Assembly: GCA_012861695.1 (NCBI GenBank)
Contig: JAAOOA010000198.1
Location: 434,001-498,000, forward strand
Origin: Trematomus loennbergii
Taxonomy: Eukaryota > Chordata > Actinopteri > Perciformes > Nototheniidae
DNA: 64,000 nt
Reading direction: 5' to 3'
In this document: one piece after another, positions 16,561-27,562 of the stretch
Numbering within the stretch: position 1 is the stretch's first letter
Layout of the letters: each line of letters opens with the position of its first letter
Translations under genes and position numbers: made by a program
The notes under the pieces: model-generated
Databases searched by the model: none
What the model saw: only the letters and a program-made list of their open reading frames with translations
What the model was told of the DNA's origin: nothing

Positions 16561-16959
16561 AATGTTAGCATTTTTAGCTACCTAGCGTCACCTGTTTTCG
16601 ATGTCTGTTTTTGTTTATAACGTCGCAAATTCGTATAATTCAGTGATAATGAGGGTACCCATAGATTCTGTGTCACCTCACGATGTGAATCGATGTCATG
16701 GATGTGGAGAAGAGATACATAATAAGGTTTTGTGAGTGATTTTCGGTGCAGTAATCTGTTAGCATTTCGTTGCTAATTCAGAGGCATTGTGGGTTTTCTT
16801 TTGAAAAATAAATAAAAAGATCAGTTAGATGAGTTTCTTCCCGTTACATGGATATAAAACATTCATAGTTTATTAAATGAACATGCCCTCAGACACTGTT
16901 TCCTGCAAGATGTTGCGGCAGTGCCCCGGTACCGGGGTCTCTCGGGCTTAACAGGTTAA

Positions 16960-17165
16960 ATGACATCCATTTAAACACAGACAGTGGCAGAATATCAGTG
17001 TTAGTATTATTAGATCTCAGCGCTGCGTTTGATACTGTTGACCACAACATATTGCTAGACCGTCTAGAAAACTGGGTGGGAGTTTCAGCAACAGCTCTAA
17101 ATTGGTTTAGTACCTACTTATGTGCTGAAAAGTGCTATATAAATAAACTTGCCTTGCCTTGCCTA
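16960..17165 (+). pseudogene. L2/Rex1-type LINE fragment with internal deletion
   Basis: The plus strand encodes LVLLDLSAAFDTVDHNILL, the RT motif A region, up to LNWFSTYL. It then jumps to a 3' tail ending AAGTGCTATATAAATAAAC and (CTTGC)n. Most of the RT is therefore missing. The tail abuts the truncated Copia element directly. Confidence 0.75.
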
Positions 17166-17735
17166 ATAAGACTGATAGATGATGAAAGCCTATCACTGAT
17201 AAGACACGATGCCGCTGATGATGGCAGGAAGGCTCTAAGAATATTGAAAGAACATTATTCTGGAAAAAGTAAACCACGGATAATAAACCTCTACACGTCG
17301 TTGACAAAGCTACACATGAAAGACAGCGAAAGTGTTACCGACTACCTTATACGGGCGGAGAACCTTATCAGGGCTTTGAGGGAAACAGGTGAGACCATGA
17401 GCGACGGACTCATAATCGCCATGATAATAGGAGGACTACCAGACATCTTTAAGCCACTGGCTGTTCATGTAACGCAGAATGAAGATAACGTTACATTCAT
17501 AGACTTTAAAAGGAGACTGCGTGTATACGAAGAGGCAGAAACATTTAAGATAAAAGAAACCACAGATAACGTGTTTAACGTGAACTAATGTTAAACAAGG
17601 CAGAGGCCCCGGCAGGATGTCTGCTAACAATAGAAAATAAGAAGATACTAATGTTATATGTTACAAATGTGGAATAAGAGGGCATAAGGCAAGAACATGT
17701 TACAGAAAAGTGTGGTTACTGCAAAAATAACACAC
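17166..17735 (+). pseudogene. Copia gag, N-terminally truncated
   Basis: The reading RKALRILKEHYSGKSKPRII followed by LYTSLTKLHMKDSESVTDYL is the UBN2/Copia gag core. It ends at a stop at 17588. Another frame then gives CYKCGIRGHKARTC (about 17655-17700), a C-x2-C-x4-H-x4-C nucleic-acid-binding knuckle. Gag would form the virus-like particle. The start of the protein is missing, so this reading runs in from the adjacent LINE fragment. Confidence 0.82.
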
Positions 17736-17785
17736 ACGAAGAATCCCTGTGCAAGAAAAAAGGGGGACAAGATGGTGTCAGAAAA

Positions 17786-18433
17786 GTGACAGAGGAGGAA
17801 AACAGCAAACAAGACCAATTCTTCAAGGCAAAGCACACGAAGAGCGGGAGACCTCCAGACAACGTAGAGATGAGAGGCATCATGGTGGATGCTGGAGCAA
17901 CATCCCACATCGTGAACAATATCGAAAAGTTTGACAGCTTTGATGACTCATTCCTTTCAGGGACACATTCAGTGGAGTTAGCTGACGGGACCAAATGTAG
18001 CGGAATAGCACAACGCAGAGGAACAGCGATCGTGTATCTGCTAGACAACACTGGACGACAGCACAGAGCACAGCTACGGGATGCACTGTACATACCTTCA
18101 TACCCACATGACATCTTCTCTGTGGTAAGAGCGGCAAATGGAGGAGCGACAATCACCTTCAAGAAAGGAGAAAGCCACATGGTTACCAAGGACAGTAGCA
18201 GGTTTGAGATCCACGAGAGTGGACATTTGTATTACTTGCCAACTGTTACAGAAAATGTTGAAAAATGTAAAGGGTGTCATGATATGCAAACTTGGCATGA
18301 GATTTTGGGTCATTGCAACTATGAAGATGTACAGAAATTACAAAGTGTAGTGAAAGGCATGGAGATAAAAGGAACAGCGGTTAAGCCTACTCAGTTATGT
18401 GAAGTGTGTACACAAGGAAAATTCACAGACTAG
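17786..18433 (+). pseudogene. Copia protease and integrase zinc-binding region
   Basis: The VDAGATSHIVNN motif is the catalytic D-x-G-A-T centre of the Copia aspartic protease. Further on, TWHEILGHCNYEDVQKLQ and LCEVCTQGK form the H-H-C-C pre-integrase finger. The open stretch is 215 codons and ends at a stop just before the integrase core, where the frame shifts. The upstream gag is in another frame. Confidence 0.85.
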
Positions 18434-19413
18434 AAATAGGGAGCCAGACAGAAAGGCTGAGAAACCCTTAGAGCTAGTACATACTGATTTAACTGGTCCC
18501 ATGTCAACACTGAGCATAGAAGGCCACGGATATGCACAGTCATTTACAGATGACTATTCAGTCACCGTGATGGTATATTTTCTGAAGTCAAAAAGTGATA
18601 CAGTGCAAGCCACAGAAAGGTTCTTGGCAGACATAGCACCTTATGGAGAAGTCAAGTGTATTCGTTCAGACAACGGCACTGAGTTTACAAGCCGAGACTT
18701 TCAGGCTCTCTTAACTAAACATAGGATTAGACATGAAACGTCTGCACCCTATTCACCACACCAAAATGGTACAGCAGATGCTGGCGACTCTCTATGATAT
18801 GAGCAGATGCTTATTGATAGAGAGTGGGTTACCAGACAAGCTATGGAACTACGCTATGCAGACTGCAGCTTTTGTAAGAAACAGGTGCTACAGCAGGCGC
18901 ACAAAGAAAACGCCATACGAGTTGTTCACAGGCAAAGAACCAAATGTATCCAAACTGCAAACATTTGGTACAACATGTTTTGCTTACAAACAAGAAAAAG
19001 GGAAGCTAGACTCTAGATGTGAGCAAGGGGTTTTCATTGGCTATGATAAAAACAGCCCAGCTTATCTGGTGTATTACCCAGAAACAGAGAGGGTGCAAAA
19101 GCACAGGTTGGTGAAATTCACAACCAAAAGCGCAAAAGAAAAGGAAACACAAACATCTGAATCACACATAGAATGTGGTCATGATGATGCACACTCCAGG
19201 GCCATAGGCAATGATATAAATGTGGAAAATGTATCAAGTCATGGTATTCAGATTTGTGTGCCTGAGACTTTACTTGAAGAGACTGAATGTACACAGCCGA
19301 GTAAAGCCACAGAGACTGTAACCAAAAGGTATCCACAGAGAAACAAAAGGAGCCAACAGCAGAGGACTGAAAGCACAAACATGCATGGACTTTTGCTACA
19401 GAGCAGTCTGTGA
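18399..19413 (+). pseudogene. Copia integrase core and C-terminal part, catalytic Glu lost
   Basis: The frame from 18399 contains ELVHTDLTGPM (first catalytic Asp), IRSDNGTEF (second Asp) and SPHQNGTA. The usual A-E-R sequence with the third catalytic acid is replaced by ADAGDSL at a local deletion/frameshift near 18775-18795. A second frame resumes with YDMSRCLLIESGLPDKLWNY and TPYELFTGKEPNVSKLQTFG, ending in the spacer to RT. No working integrase could be made. Confidence 0.85.
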
Positions 19414-21310
19414 TATCCCTCAAACCTACAATGATGCCATAGTGTCAGCAAAGTCAAGGCAGTGGAAGAATGCCATGGACGAGGAGATGCGATCTCTGGA
19501 GGAGAACGAGACCTTCCACCTCACCCAGTTGCCACCAGGTAAAAAGGCAGTGGGGGAAGATGGGTCTATGCACTCAAAAGTGACATTGATGGATCAGATA
19601 AATACAAGGCAAGATTTGTAGCAAAAAGCTACAGTCAAAGACCAGGAACAGACTACAAAGAGAAATGTTCCCCCACAGCTGATATGACAAGTGTAAGAGT
19701 ACTCGTGCAGAAAGCAGCACAAGAGGGACTCATTTTTCACCAGATGGACGTTAAGACAGCCTATTTGCATGCACCCATTGATTGTGAAATCTATATGGAG
19801 CAACCAGAAGGCTATGAAGAGTTAATAACCGGTGAAAACCTAGTTTGTAAGTTGCAAAAGTCTCTCTATGGCCTTAAGCAATCAGGTAGAAACTGGAATG
19901 CTATATTACACACATGTCTGAGTGAGAACGGTTTCATACAGAATCCAGCTGATCATTGTGTGTATACAAGAGAGAAACATGATGAAAAGGTAATCATGAT
20001 TGTATGGGTTGTAGGGGTGTAACGGTTCACGGAATTCACGGTTCGGTATGTACCTCGGTTTGGGGGTCACGGTTCGGTACGGGTTCGGTACAACAAGAAA
20101 AAGCAAAAAAAAATCCCAAATGCATAATTCCAGGTTGTTTTTTATTTATTTTGAACAGTAGTGCAAGTTTCAGTTTAAAAATAAGGAACTCTAACATTTT
20201 GAAAAATTCACTTTATTACACAATTAAAAACAAACCACAAACAGTACCACACACACTCAGATGGCCATATTATCTATAATGGCTGTCAAACAAAAAGGTC
20301 AATAAGCTGTAAAACCAAAAAGAATGTCTTGAAAAAATTACAAAATAAATAATAAGATAGTGTTTCAATCACTTTCAATCACAATCAATAAAAGCCAGGG
20401 TCCTCTACTATTGCATAGCCGTTGAAAAACATATGCCAAAAGCTTCCGTTATTTATTTTGGTCTCTCGGCTTTCATGTCTATTGGCTTCTTAAAAACAGC
20501 GGGGATAAACTGTTGAACTGCTGTTGTCTTTTGCCGGGCTCCGGTGATTGCCAAATCTGGGTGATGCCTTCTGATATGATTTAGCATGTTTGGCTTGTGT
20601 TACCATTAGCATACCACACCGCTGTTGAACAACCACACCGTCCTCGTCCGATCCACCACTCGCACACTCCATCGTTATTGTAGTCCACAGGGAATCCGAA
20701 ATGTTCCCACACAGCTGATTTAAAAGAAGCAGGTGGGTTCTAGCTCCTGTGTGTTTTCTGAACTCGCAATACTAACTTTTCTTCTTCTTGTATTTTGTTC
20801 GTTTTGTTGTGTTTTCTTCTTCTTCTTCATTTGTTGTTTAAGGGTGGCTGGCAAACAGCTTTTAGGTGCAATACCGCCCCCTGGATTATATATAGTGCAG
20901 GATACTACCCTGAATGACAGACTTTTTTCCCACTCGTAAAAAAAAGGCGTATTCGTCGTGTGACTGCATGCACCGAACCGTGACGTCCGAACCGTGACGG
21001 TACGGGACGAATACGGATACCGTTACACCCTTAATGGGTTGACGATCTGATCATAGCAGCAAGCAACAAAAATGTACTGGAAGGTGTAAAGATGATGCTT
21101 TCTGACAGGTTTAAAATGAAGGACCTGGGAAAGTTGAAACATTTCCTGGGAATTGATTTTTACCAAACAGAAGGTGAAGTTAAAATGTCTCAAAAGAGAT
21201 ATATAGGCAAAATCCTAGAGAGGTTCGAAATCCAGGATTGCAAGGCCAGGGGACCCCATGTGAGACAAAACTTGAACAAACAGATGATTCTGAAAAATTG
21301 ACAAACCCAA
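19390..21310 (+). pseudogene. Copia reverse transcriptase, split by a hAT insertion
   Basis: The parts are KSRQWKNAMDEEMRSLEENE, HQMDVKTAYLHAPIDCEIYM (motif A), LVCKLQKSLYGLKQSGRNWN, then KVIMIVWV. There the hAT at 20012-21033 intervenes. After it, GACGAT (Asp-Asp) resumes with DDLIIAASNKNVLEGVKMML and FKMKDLGKLKHFLGIDF. Without the insertion the catalytic box would read VWVDDLII. A further frameshift lies near 19560, where the segment after KKAVG is scrambled. Confidence 0.88.
20012..21033 (-). mobile_element. hAT element (TAGGGGTGTAACGG family), 1022 bp, in Copia RT
   Basis: The inverted ends are TAGGGGTGTAACGG and CCGTTACACCCTTA, with a perfect 8-bp duplication ATGGGTTG (20004-20011, 21034-21041). 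On the minus strand, near 20720-20560, it encodes SAVWEHFGFPVDYNNDG, the start of a BED zinc finger, so the transposase gene pointed leftward before internal deletion. A relative with the same termini is at 36565-37668. Confidence 0.93.
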
Positions 21311-21325
21311 CAAAATACAATTTAC

Positions 21326-21845
21326 TTGTCCACATGCACTAGACCAGATATAGGTTTTGTGGTCAGTAAACTATCTCAGCACTTAGCTGAACCAACAGAG
21401 GAACATTGGAACACAGTAAAACATGTGTTCAGATATCTAAAAGGCACAACAGAACAGGAGTTATGCTTTAAGAGAAATGACAGAGAGGCACTAGGTCTAA
21501 AAGTGTACTGTGATGCTGACTGGGCATCAGATGCAACAGACAGGCGTAGCACATCAGGATATTGTGTCAGTCTAAGTAAAGGAAGCTCTCTGATCTCATG
21601 GAAAACAAAGAAACAACCAACAGTGGCATTATCCACCTGCGGCAGAATACATGTCTTTAGCATCAGCTATACAAGAATGTATCTATTTAGATCAGCTACT
21701 CAAAGGTATAGACACATACCAGTATGCACAAACAAAGGTGTACGAAGACAACCAATGTACTATAGCCCTTGCCAAAAACCCAGTAAACAGGCAAAGGTGC
21801 AAAAAAATTGATATTAAGTACCATTTCATTAGGGAACTGTAAATA
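21326..21845 (+). pseudogene. Copia RNase H
   Basis: TRPDIGFVVSKLSQHLAEP, YLKGTTEQELCF, VYCDADWASDATDRRSTSGY and SWKTKKQPTVALSTC are conserved RNase H segments. The DADW contains a catalytic Asp. After ALSTC the frame shifts, and the next segment MSLASAIQECIYLDQLL with KVYEDNQCTIALAKNPV continues in another frame. The catalytic EAEY glutamate lies at the shift. Confidence 0.85.
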
Positions 21846-22061
21846 ACGGAAAGTTAACTTTGGAGTACTGCCCTACTGAGTTAATGATTGCTGATGTCAT
21901 GACGAAGCTAAAGAGGTTTGCTCAATACATGTTTGGCACTTAAAGGTGCACGAGTGTATTCACATTGTTAAGGCAAAAGAGAAGCCTTATTATGTTGTTG
22001 TTCTTGTTTTTGTTGTTTGTTTTGTTTTCATGTAACCAATAGAGTTAAGGTTGAGTGGGAG

Positions 22062-22253
22062 TGTTAAGTATTACTTTTTAATAGCACTCTTACTCCATGT
22101 TTAATGGTACGTCCCGTATGTGACGTCATAAGCATCATAAGCGCGGAGCGCTCTATGTCTAATGTTTATTACGCAGCACAGCCATGCTTGTTCATGCTCC
22201 TGAATAAAAGGAAGAGAGAAGAAAGATGACTGTGCATACTTTATTGCTTAACA
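22062..22253 (+). mobile_element. Copia 3' LTR (192 bp)
   Basis: The segment begins TGTTAAGTATTAC and ends TTGCTTAACA, a TG...CA pair with inverted TGTTAAG/CTTAACA tips. It follows a purine-rich tract GAGTGGGAG that serves as polypurine tract. A CCTGAATAAAAGG polyadenylation-type signal lies near 22200. The 5' partner is absent from the window. Confidence 0.75.
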
Positions 22254-22256
22254 GGT

Positions 22257-22325
22257 GTATGGAACCCATTGGTCGATTTTGGTGATTGAGACCTCTTTTG
22301 AACCATTAGAGCCAATATAATCTAG
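22257..22325 (+). repeat. Dispersed repeat B, short fragment B3
   Basis: CCATTGGTCGATTTTGGTGA followed by TGAGACCTCTTTTGAACC and GAGCCAATATAATC matches the GATTTTGATGATTGACACCTC region of B1 with a few changes. It is cut by the hAT end at about 22329. Confidence 0.65.
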
Positions 22326-22328
22326 GGC

Positions 22329-22600
22329 AGGGATGGGCAACTTGGATGGTGGTGGGGGCCACATAATTTATGTACTGGCCACCAGGGGGCCGCAGATTCA
22401 CTTGAAACACAAATTAGTAGTAGTGGCGGCTCAAGTTGCTTACTTTCATTACAGCAACGGTCTGCAAACATACTAAACATTATGGTTTACCCCTGAATTC
22501 AGTGAAAATATATTCTTTCACCCACTTTTCTTGGAAAACACGATTTTCCTCAGATACCTTTCTCTTGCTCATGCTGACATCCACAGAGGGCTCTGCTCAT
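22329..22600 (-). mobile_element. hAT fragment with GTF2IRD2-like N-terminus
   Basis: The left edge GGCAGGGATGGGCAACTTGG is a common hAT terminus. On the minus strand, from an ATG near 22574, the reading MSKRKVSEENRVFQEKWVKE then YIFTEFRGKP matches the N-terminus of hAT-derived GTF2IRD2/ZBED-like transposases, with an internal stop before CLVCLQTVAV. The remainder was replaced by a fragment of element A. The opposite end was not found. Confidence 0.6.
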
Positions 22601-22605
22601 ATGTT

Positions 22606-22690
22606 ACCCGCTCTATCGAAATCAGTCGGAAGTCGCAACGGCTCATTTCAAAATAAAAGTGGATTTGTGTGTAAAACAATATAGTTTAAA
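22606..22690 (+). mobile_element. Terminal fragment of element A
   Basis: CCGCTCTATCGAAATCAGTC followed by GGAAGTCGCAACGGCTCATT is the inverted copy of the right terminus of element A (compare 45830-45872 and 53455-53500). Only about 80 bp are kept. Confidence 0.75.
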
Positions 22691-22699
22691 TAAAATCTA

Positions 22700-23116
22700 A
22701 TGACCAAACCTGAGGTAAACCAAAAAGTCCCCAAGAGGACGCTCATCGAGGAATGCACGGAGGTGATCGCGCGTCTAAAGCGAGGTCAGGCTGCGACTCC
22801 TTCAAAGAACAATGAAGACCGGATCGCTGCCATTGAGCAAGAGCTCAAGACGGTGACTGAGCTGTTTGTGGAGAGTCAAACCGAGCTGGAGCAGTGCACT
22901 GTCGACGTGGAATCTCTGTTCGACACAGCTGGAAAGCTGTTGACTACAGTGAACGCCAGCACCAGCGATGTTTCGGGTCTGCATGAGAAGCTGGAAAGAA
23001 AGAAAAAGGCGGAGCCAGGGGCAGACCAGGTGCAACTGCGCAGCAGGGAGACCGAAATACAACAAGGAGGGGAGCACGTAACACCCTCACATGAGTTAGT
23101 GATTTTTTTTTTTTAA
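22700..23116 (+). other. Unidentified 138-codon open stretch, coiled-coil-like
   Basis: The reading is rich in Glu, Lys and Leu with a helical repeat pattern (IEQELKTVTELFVESQTELE; LHEKLERKKKAEP). It ends in a poly-T tract. I do not recognise the family. A gag-like or ORF1-like piece of a retroelement is possible given the surroundings, but a chance frame cannot be excluded. Confidence 0.3.
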
Positions 23117-23262
23117 GCAAAATAAACACAACAATCAACTTTGAGTTGACAGATGCGCTCACGACTATGTTTGTCTTTTTATGACCACCCAGAGCCACAC
23201 ACAGAACAGGCAAATACCAGACAAACACACAAAAATAAACACTCGCAATAACCGCTCCATAT

Positions 23263-24015
23263 CTATAAGCACGACAATGCATCGGCCATCACATTGTCCT
23301 TGCCACGAATGTGTTTAACCTCAACATTGAAGGCTGCATGAAAACTGTTTGATGACCCAACGTATACCTCAAAGTGGTTTAAAGCCAGAACCATAGCCGG
23401 TGCCTTCTTTTCGATGGTGGAATAACCCCGCTGGTGGCGATTGCATTTCTTGAAGAAGTATGACACAGGGTGCTCCACTCCACGATCAGTTCAACTACGT
23501 CTGCACGCTGCGCATCAGTCAAGTGTGCTAGATGAGACTCAATATCCATCAGAATTTCTGAGTTTCGCAGCCTCCCCTGTAACGCCGCCTTTGATTGAAC
23601 AACAATATCCTCATCCCCCTCCGCAATGACCTGGGCCTTAAAGGTGGCAGGTCTGTCACTTTCAGCTCTGGATAGCGCCACTACACAGGCAGCGACAGAT
23701 TTATTCATACCAAGGTGGCCAGCAAGCTGATGATCATGAGCCAAACTTAAGATATCACGGCGATATTTGACGGGACCACCACCTGGGGAGGGTCACTGAT
23801 TGGTATGTCTAATTCTGTAGACCTAAAACTGTCAGACAGATCAACATCATCGCTAACCTCCACACTTGGACTTTGCGCGGGTGACTGCACAGCCGGAAAA
23901 TACATCAGGGTACTCTCGGACCTGTTTTTGGATACACCACCACAGGAACCGCAGTCACCTCCGGCTTAACGAGCACTCTGCCACCGGCAAAACAGACTCC
24001 CTTTTCCTTCAAGAA
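23263..24015 (-). pseudogene. Ty3/Gypsy pol fragments, rearranged
   Basis: On the minus strand, from right to left: LKEKGVCFAGGRVLVKPE, EYPDVFSGCAVTRAQSK, LAHDHQLAGHLGMNK (start of the integrase zinc finger), then LRNSEILMDIESHLAHL (protease-RT spacer) and HPVSYFFKKCNRHQRGYST with VEVKHIRGKDNVMADALSCL (RNase H). The order differs from an intact Gypsy pol, so deletions or rearrangements have joined distant parts. Frames are broken and no LTR was found. Confidence 0.7.
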
Positions 24016-24084
24016 GTCAAGGTTTTCTCTTTGTGTTTTCTTCCAAATGTGTGGACACTGCTACTGCAAAACTTAAACTTAACG

Positions 24085-24395
24085 TAAGAACTTAGGGAAT
24101 TGGTGGTTGATGCAGGTATCTTCATTCCACTTGTTGTTGCATTTTCTAGCACTGGTGTTCTTGGGCAAGTAACAGTTGTTGCAAAACTGCTTAATCTTGG
24201 TCTTGACCTTTCTTTTGAAAAGGTAGACGTTTTGATAACTGCAGTTGGTTTGTCATCCTGGATGTTTCCAAACAGAGGATCTGACAGTATCTTCACTTGC
24301 CTTTCTATAAAGTTGACAAGGTCAGGAAATGTAGCTCGATGCCCACGCTCTTCCTGTAGCTGACATGCTCTATTCCTCAATATTATATTTTGACC
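24085..24395 (-). pseudogene. BEL/Pao gag fragment
   Basis: The minus-strand reading LRNRACQLQEERGHRATFPD followed by LVNFIERQVKILSDPLFGNI matches the conserved segment at the end of the DUF1759-type BEL/Pao gag. A larger upstream part of a BEL gag lies on the same strand at 31930-32690, so both may come from one element split by later insertions. Confidence 0.7.
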
Positions 24396-24399
24396 TAAA

Positions 24400-25330
24400 T
24401 CAAAATATAATATTATTTTCAAAAGCTTTTTTAGTCTGATGCTTCGATTAATTTTAAACAGACAGTTCAACAAAAGGATACCCAAAAAATGTAATTTTAT
24501 CATTTAAATATTGAATTGTTCTCTCTTAGTAAGATCCCATTTTCAATAAAATTGTGGTCTTACCTTGACTTGAAGATGAAGTCCATTTGCCTATCCTTCT
24601 GGACAAAAATCTCTTACTTTTTTGTAAAAGTCCTCCTTATCTTCAAAAGTCGAATCAAAATCAAATCAAAAGTCGAATTCAAAAGTTCGAAAATTATAAA
24701 AGTAGGGTAGACATGTGGATATTATCCAGGTGAACAAAACGTGCATTTATCTAACAGGTACGTTTCCCACAGATCTTATTTTGAGCTATTTTCTAAAATC
24801 CTATGGAGAAATCTCATTGCTTTTTCGTCGAGGGAAGCCATGCGCAGCTTACTTCCGGGTTTTAGGATGCGTCACTGCACCTCTCTCTCCTCTTCACACA
24901 CCACACTTTTCGCAGCACACGTACTTACAGCCAATCAGCTCTGAATTATGTGAGATGACGTATGGTGGGGATGGCAGCTCAGTGCCCCAATGGTCATTAT
25001 TTTTTTGCCACACACATTAAATAGGAAAATACTCTGAGCAAGCGCAGTGTAGTTTTTACAGTCACCATTCAGTTAGACAGTGAGAGGGAGGGGCATGATC
25101 AGGTTTGTCCCACATGGCTCTAAACAGCTCAATAGGCACACACTGTAGACACTAATTAGAAGAACACAGACTAAAACAGCAATGTACAGATGATTAAACA
25201 TGATCTTAAAATATATTTTATATATTTTAATTTTTTTGAGAGAGAGAGAGAGAGAGAGAGAGAGCGATCGTTTAAAGTCTGCAACTTTTCAAACCCTTGT
25301 TAATAATTCACTTTTCTCTGGGCGATAGTT
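24400..25330. other. AT-rich spacer with a (GA)n run
   Basis: No gene motif is visible. A palindromic AT segment lies near 24390-24415 (TATTATATTTTGA with its inverse), and a GA array at about 25239-25264 precedes the LINE 5' region. Confidence 0.45.
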
Positions 25331-25451
25331 TATGTCATTGTGCATCACTTGACCGACTTTGGTGTTTTTTGGTGGTGTTGTTTGGTTGCACTGGTGAATT
25401 GTTTGTCTAATTGTTTGTCTAGCGGCTGCAGCTGCAGTCACGCCGCCCAGC

Positions 25452-27482
25452 ATGGCGTCCCGTGGCAGCTGCACCGGGTTGGAGAAGCTGACTCGCCAAC
25501 ACGCCATCAAGCTCTCTCCACCTGTCGGTGTGTCGGTGGGGGCTGTGGTGGGATATGGCAGAGTTAAATCTGCCTCCCGCATGAACAGTGCAGTGGTTAT
25601 ATTTTTAGACTGCACGGAGAAAGCTAACCAGCTGGTGGAGAGCAGGCTAGTGATTAAAGGGACGCTGTTACCCGTGCTACCCCTTGTCACTCCAGCTAAA
25701 AAAGTTAGCATTTCTAATGTGCCCCCGTTTCTTAGAAACGAGTTGTTGGAGAGAGAGCTGGCTCGACACGGGCAGCTTGCGTCTCCCATTAAGATGATCC
25801 CCCTGGGCTGTAAATCCCCGCACCTCAAGCATGTTGTGTCTTTTAGGAGACATGCTGATGGTCCTGAAGAAGGATGAAGGGGATCTTAATCTGGCTCTCA
25901 AGTTTAAAATTGATGATTTTGTGTATACTGTCCATGTTACGTCTGACATTTTGAGATGTTTTGGTTGTGGAGCGGCAGGACACCTGATCCGCGCGTGCCC
26001 GGAGAGGGCGGTGGACGCGCCCGTAGTGTCCACGCTCGCAGCCGGCCCGACGGTGTCCGTGCCCGCGGCGGAGCCGCTGCCGGTTGCTTTGTCCACGGCT
26101 GGGGCTGGGCCCGCACCCGTGCCGGAAACGCCGGTGGTGGAACCGCAGGTCAGTCGGTCCGTGAGCCAACGGTTTCACGCGTAGAAAGCACACAGGCAGG
26201 TACACACAGTATCACACACACAGACACTCAGGTCACACAGAAAGCAGATAGTGAGCACACTGCAGCCAGAGTAGCTGAGTCTGTTCTGGAGGATGTTGTC
26301 ATGGATGAGGATTTATTAAGGTTGCCTGTCAAAAGGAAAAACGAAGAAGTGAGCAAAGGCAGTGTGGCACAGAAAGGGAAGGTGTCAAAGACAGAGTCGC
26401 TGTGTTCCTCCTCTCAGCCAGAGAGAGTCTCAGAGGACTCAGAGGACAGTGACAGTGAGTCTTTCTTTGACATAGTTGAGTACTCTTTCCAGAGGATCAG
26501 ATCCTTTCTGGAGGAAACTAAGGTGTTGTGCACACGGGAACGTTTGCGTTTATGCACAGTATGCGTTTTCAAAAAGTATTCCGTTCACATGCATTCGTTT
26601 CATTTAACGTGTCTGTTCAAACGAGACCGCTGGAAACGATGGACACGCTGTAGTACATATGCCGGGACTGTAAGTGGCGCTGTAACTTCCGCCACAAAAT
26701 ACACCAAAAGCAGCGAAGAAGACTCCGCAGAGCAATGTTGCCATGGCTACCCTTCTGTTTATGCCCCACGGTGGATTTAGCAACATGTAGTAGTTCATGT
26801 AATTCTCCATGTCCACTTGTTGCTGATGGTTGTGGTAGAGGAGCTGTAGATTTTGCACTAACATCTGTAGCATGGTCAGTAGCAGTAGCACTAGCAGTAG
26901 CTACTGACAGGAGGAAGTGTGTGTGGCGATTGCTGGTATTCAGCGGGATATAGTCATTTCCTCAGCATGTAAATATATGGATAAATGCAACGGGGAAGTT
27001 AACTGAAAGAAACCGAATCTGTGGATATTGCATCGACCGACCAAGAAGCACGTCTCCGTGGAGAGGACGCGCTCAGAAAGAGAGATATTCTCTACAAACA
27101 CCGGGTGAGATCGCTCCTCTGGGACACGCCGGTCCTCGTGTTTCCTTTTTTGTGTGGATTATAGCCTGAATAGGCCTACAAACATTTCTCTTTTTGCCGC
27201 CGACGGGCGCAGGTGCAATGAACAATAATGGCCTGGATTAGGCAGTAAAGACAATTTTGGTGTATCGCAGAGCGGACTGTTTAATTTTGTTTGTGTTGTT
27301 TGGCTGGAAAAATTGGAGTTAGAGAATTTTTTGCTGATTTGCAGATTTTTCACAATTCTGCCAGGGCTCTCATGCGGCGCCCAGAAGCCTTAGGGGAACC
27401 TGTCTTCAGCAGCCCAGAGAAGGCTAGGTTAAAGAAGATACTTCAGAGGGTTAGAGAGGGAAGTGTAAATAATGATGAATAA
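25452..27482 (+). pseudogene. Tx1-type LINE ORF1 (RNA-binding, zinc knuckle), interrupted
   Basis: From the ATG at 25452 the protein reads through ISNVPPFLRNELLERELARH and GQLASPIKMIPLGCKSPHLK, a region typical of Tx1 ORF1. A two-base loss near 25850 shifts to VLMVLKKDEGDLNLALKFKI and CFGCGAAGHLIRACP, a C-x2-C-x4-H-x4-C knuckle. After a proline-rich spacer another shift gives an acidic stretch and YSFQRIRSFLEETK. Here about 780 bp are inserted. The end KIGVREFFADLQIFHNSARA up to REGSVNNDE resumes at about 27300-27482. ORF1 proteins coat the LINE RNA. Confidence 0.82.
26523..27300. mobile_element. Harbinger-derived insertion in LINE ORF1
   Basis: The left part (CACACGGGAACGTTTGCG, TATGCACAGTATGCG, TTCACATGCATTCGTTTCAT) matches the left end of the Harbinger at 59008. 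On the minus strand 26604-26891 includes QNLQLLYHNHQQQVDMENYM followed by LLNPPWGINRR, a relative of the transposase N-terminus at 62988. The centre is deleted and the ends are joined. The right boundary is inferred from where ORF1 coding resumes; a TIR-like GTCCTCGTGTTTCC lies near 27135, so the last 150 bp may be a separate insertion. Confidence 0.7.
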
Positions 27483-27562
27483 GTACATCTTGTATTTATT
27501 TTTCTCTTTTATTTTTCTTCAGCCAGGTTTTTGATTTTGTTAGGATGCAACTATAATTAATT

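Larger units (their letters stand above)
17166..22253 (+). mobile_element. Copia (Ty1) LTR retrotransposon, 5'-truncated, disrupted
   Basis: In order: gag (17166-17588), CCHC knuckle (17660), aspartic protease (17880), pre-integrase zinc motif and integrase core (18280-18800), reverse transcriptase (19390-21300), RNase H (21330-21845) and a 3' LTR (22062-22253). Integrase before RT identifies Copia. No 5' LTR or primer-binding site is present; the gag starts abruptly next to a LINE tail. A 1022-bp hAT sits in the RT. Several frameshifts make it inactive. Confidence 0.88.

Noticed and set aside
25956..26780. A 274-codon host protein with an acidic domain
   Set aside because: It is a frame across the LINE ORF1 and the Harbinger insertion; the recognisable part belongs to ORF1.
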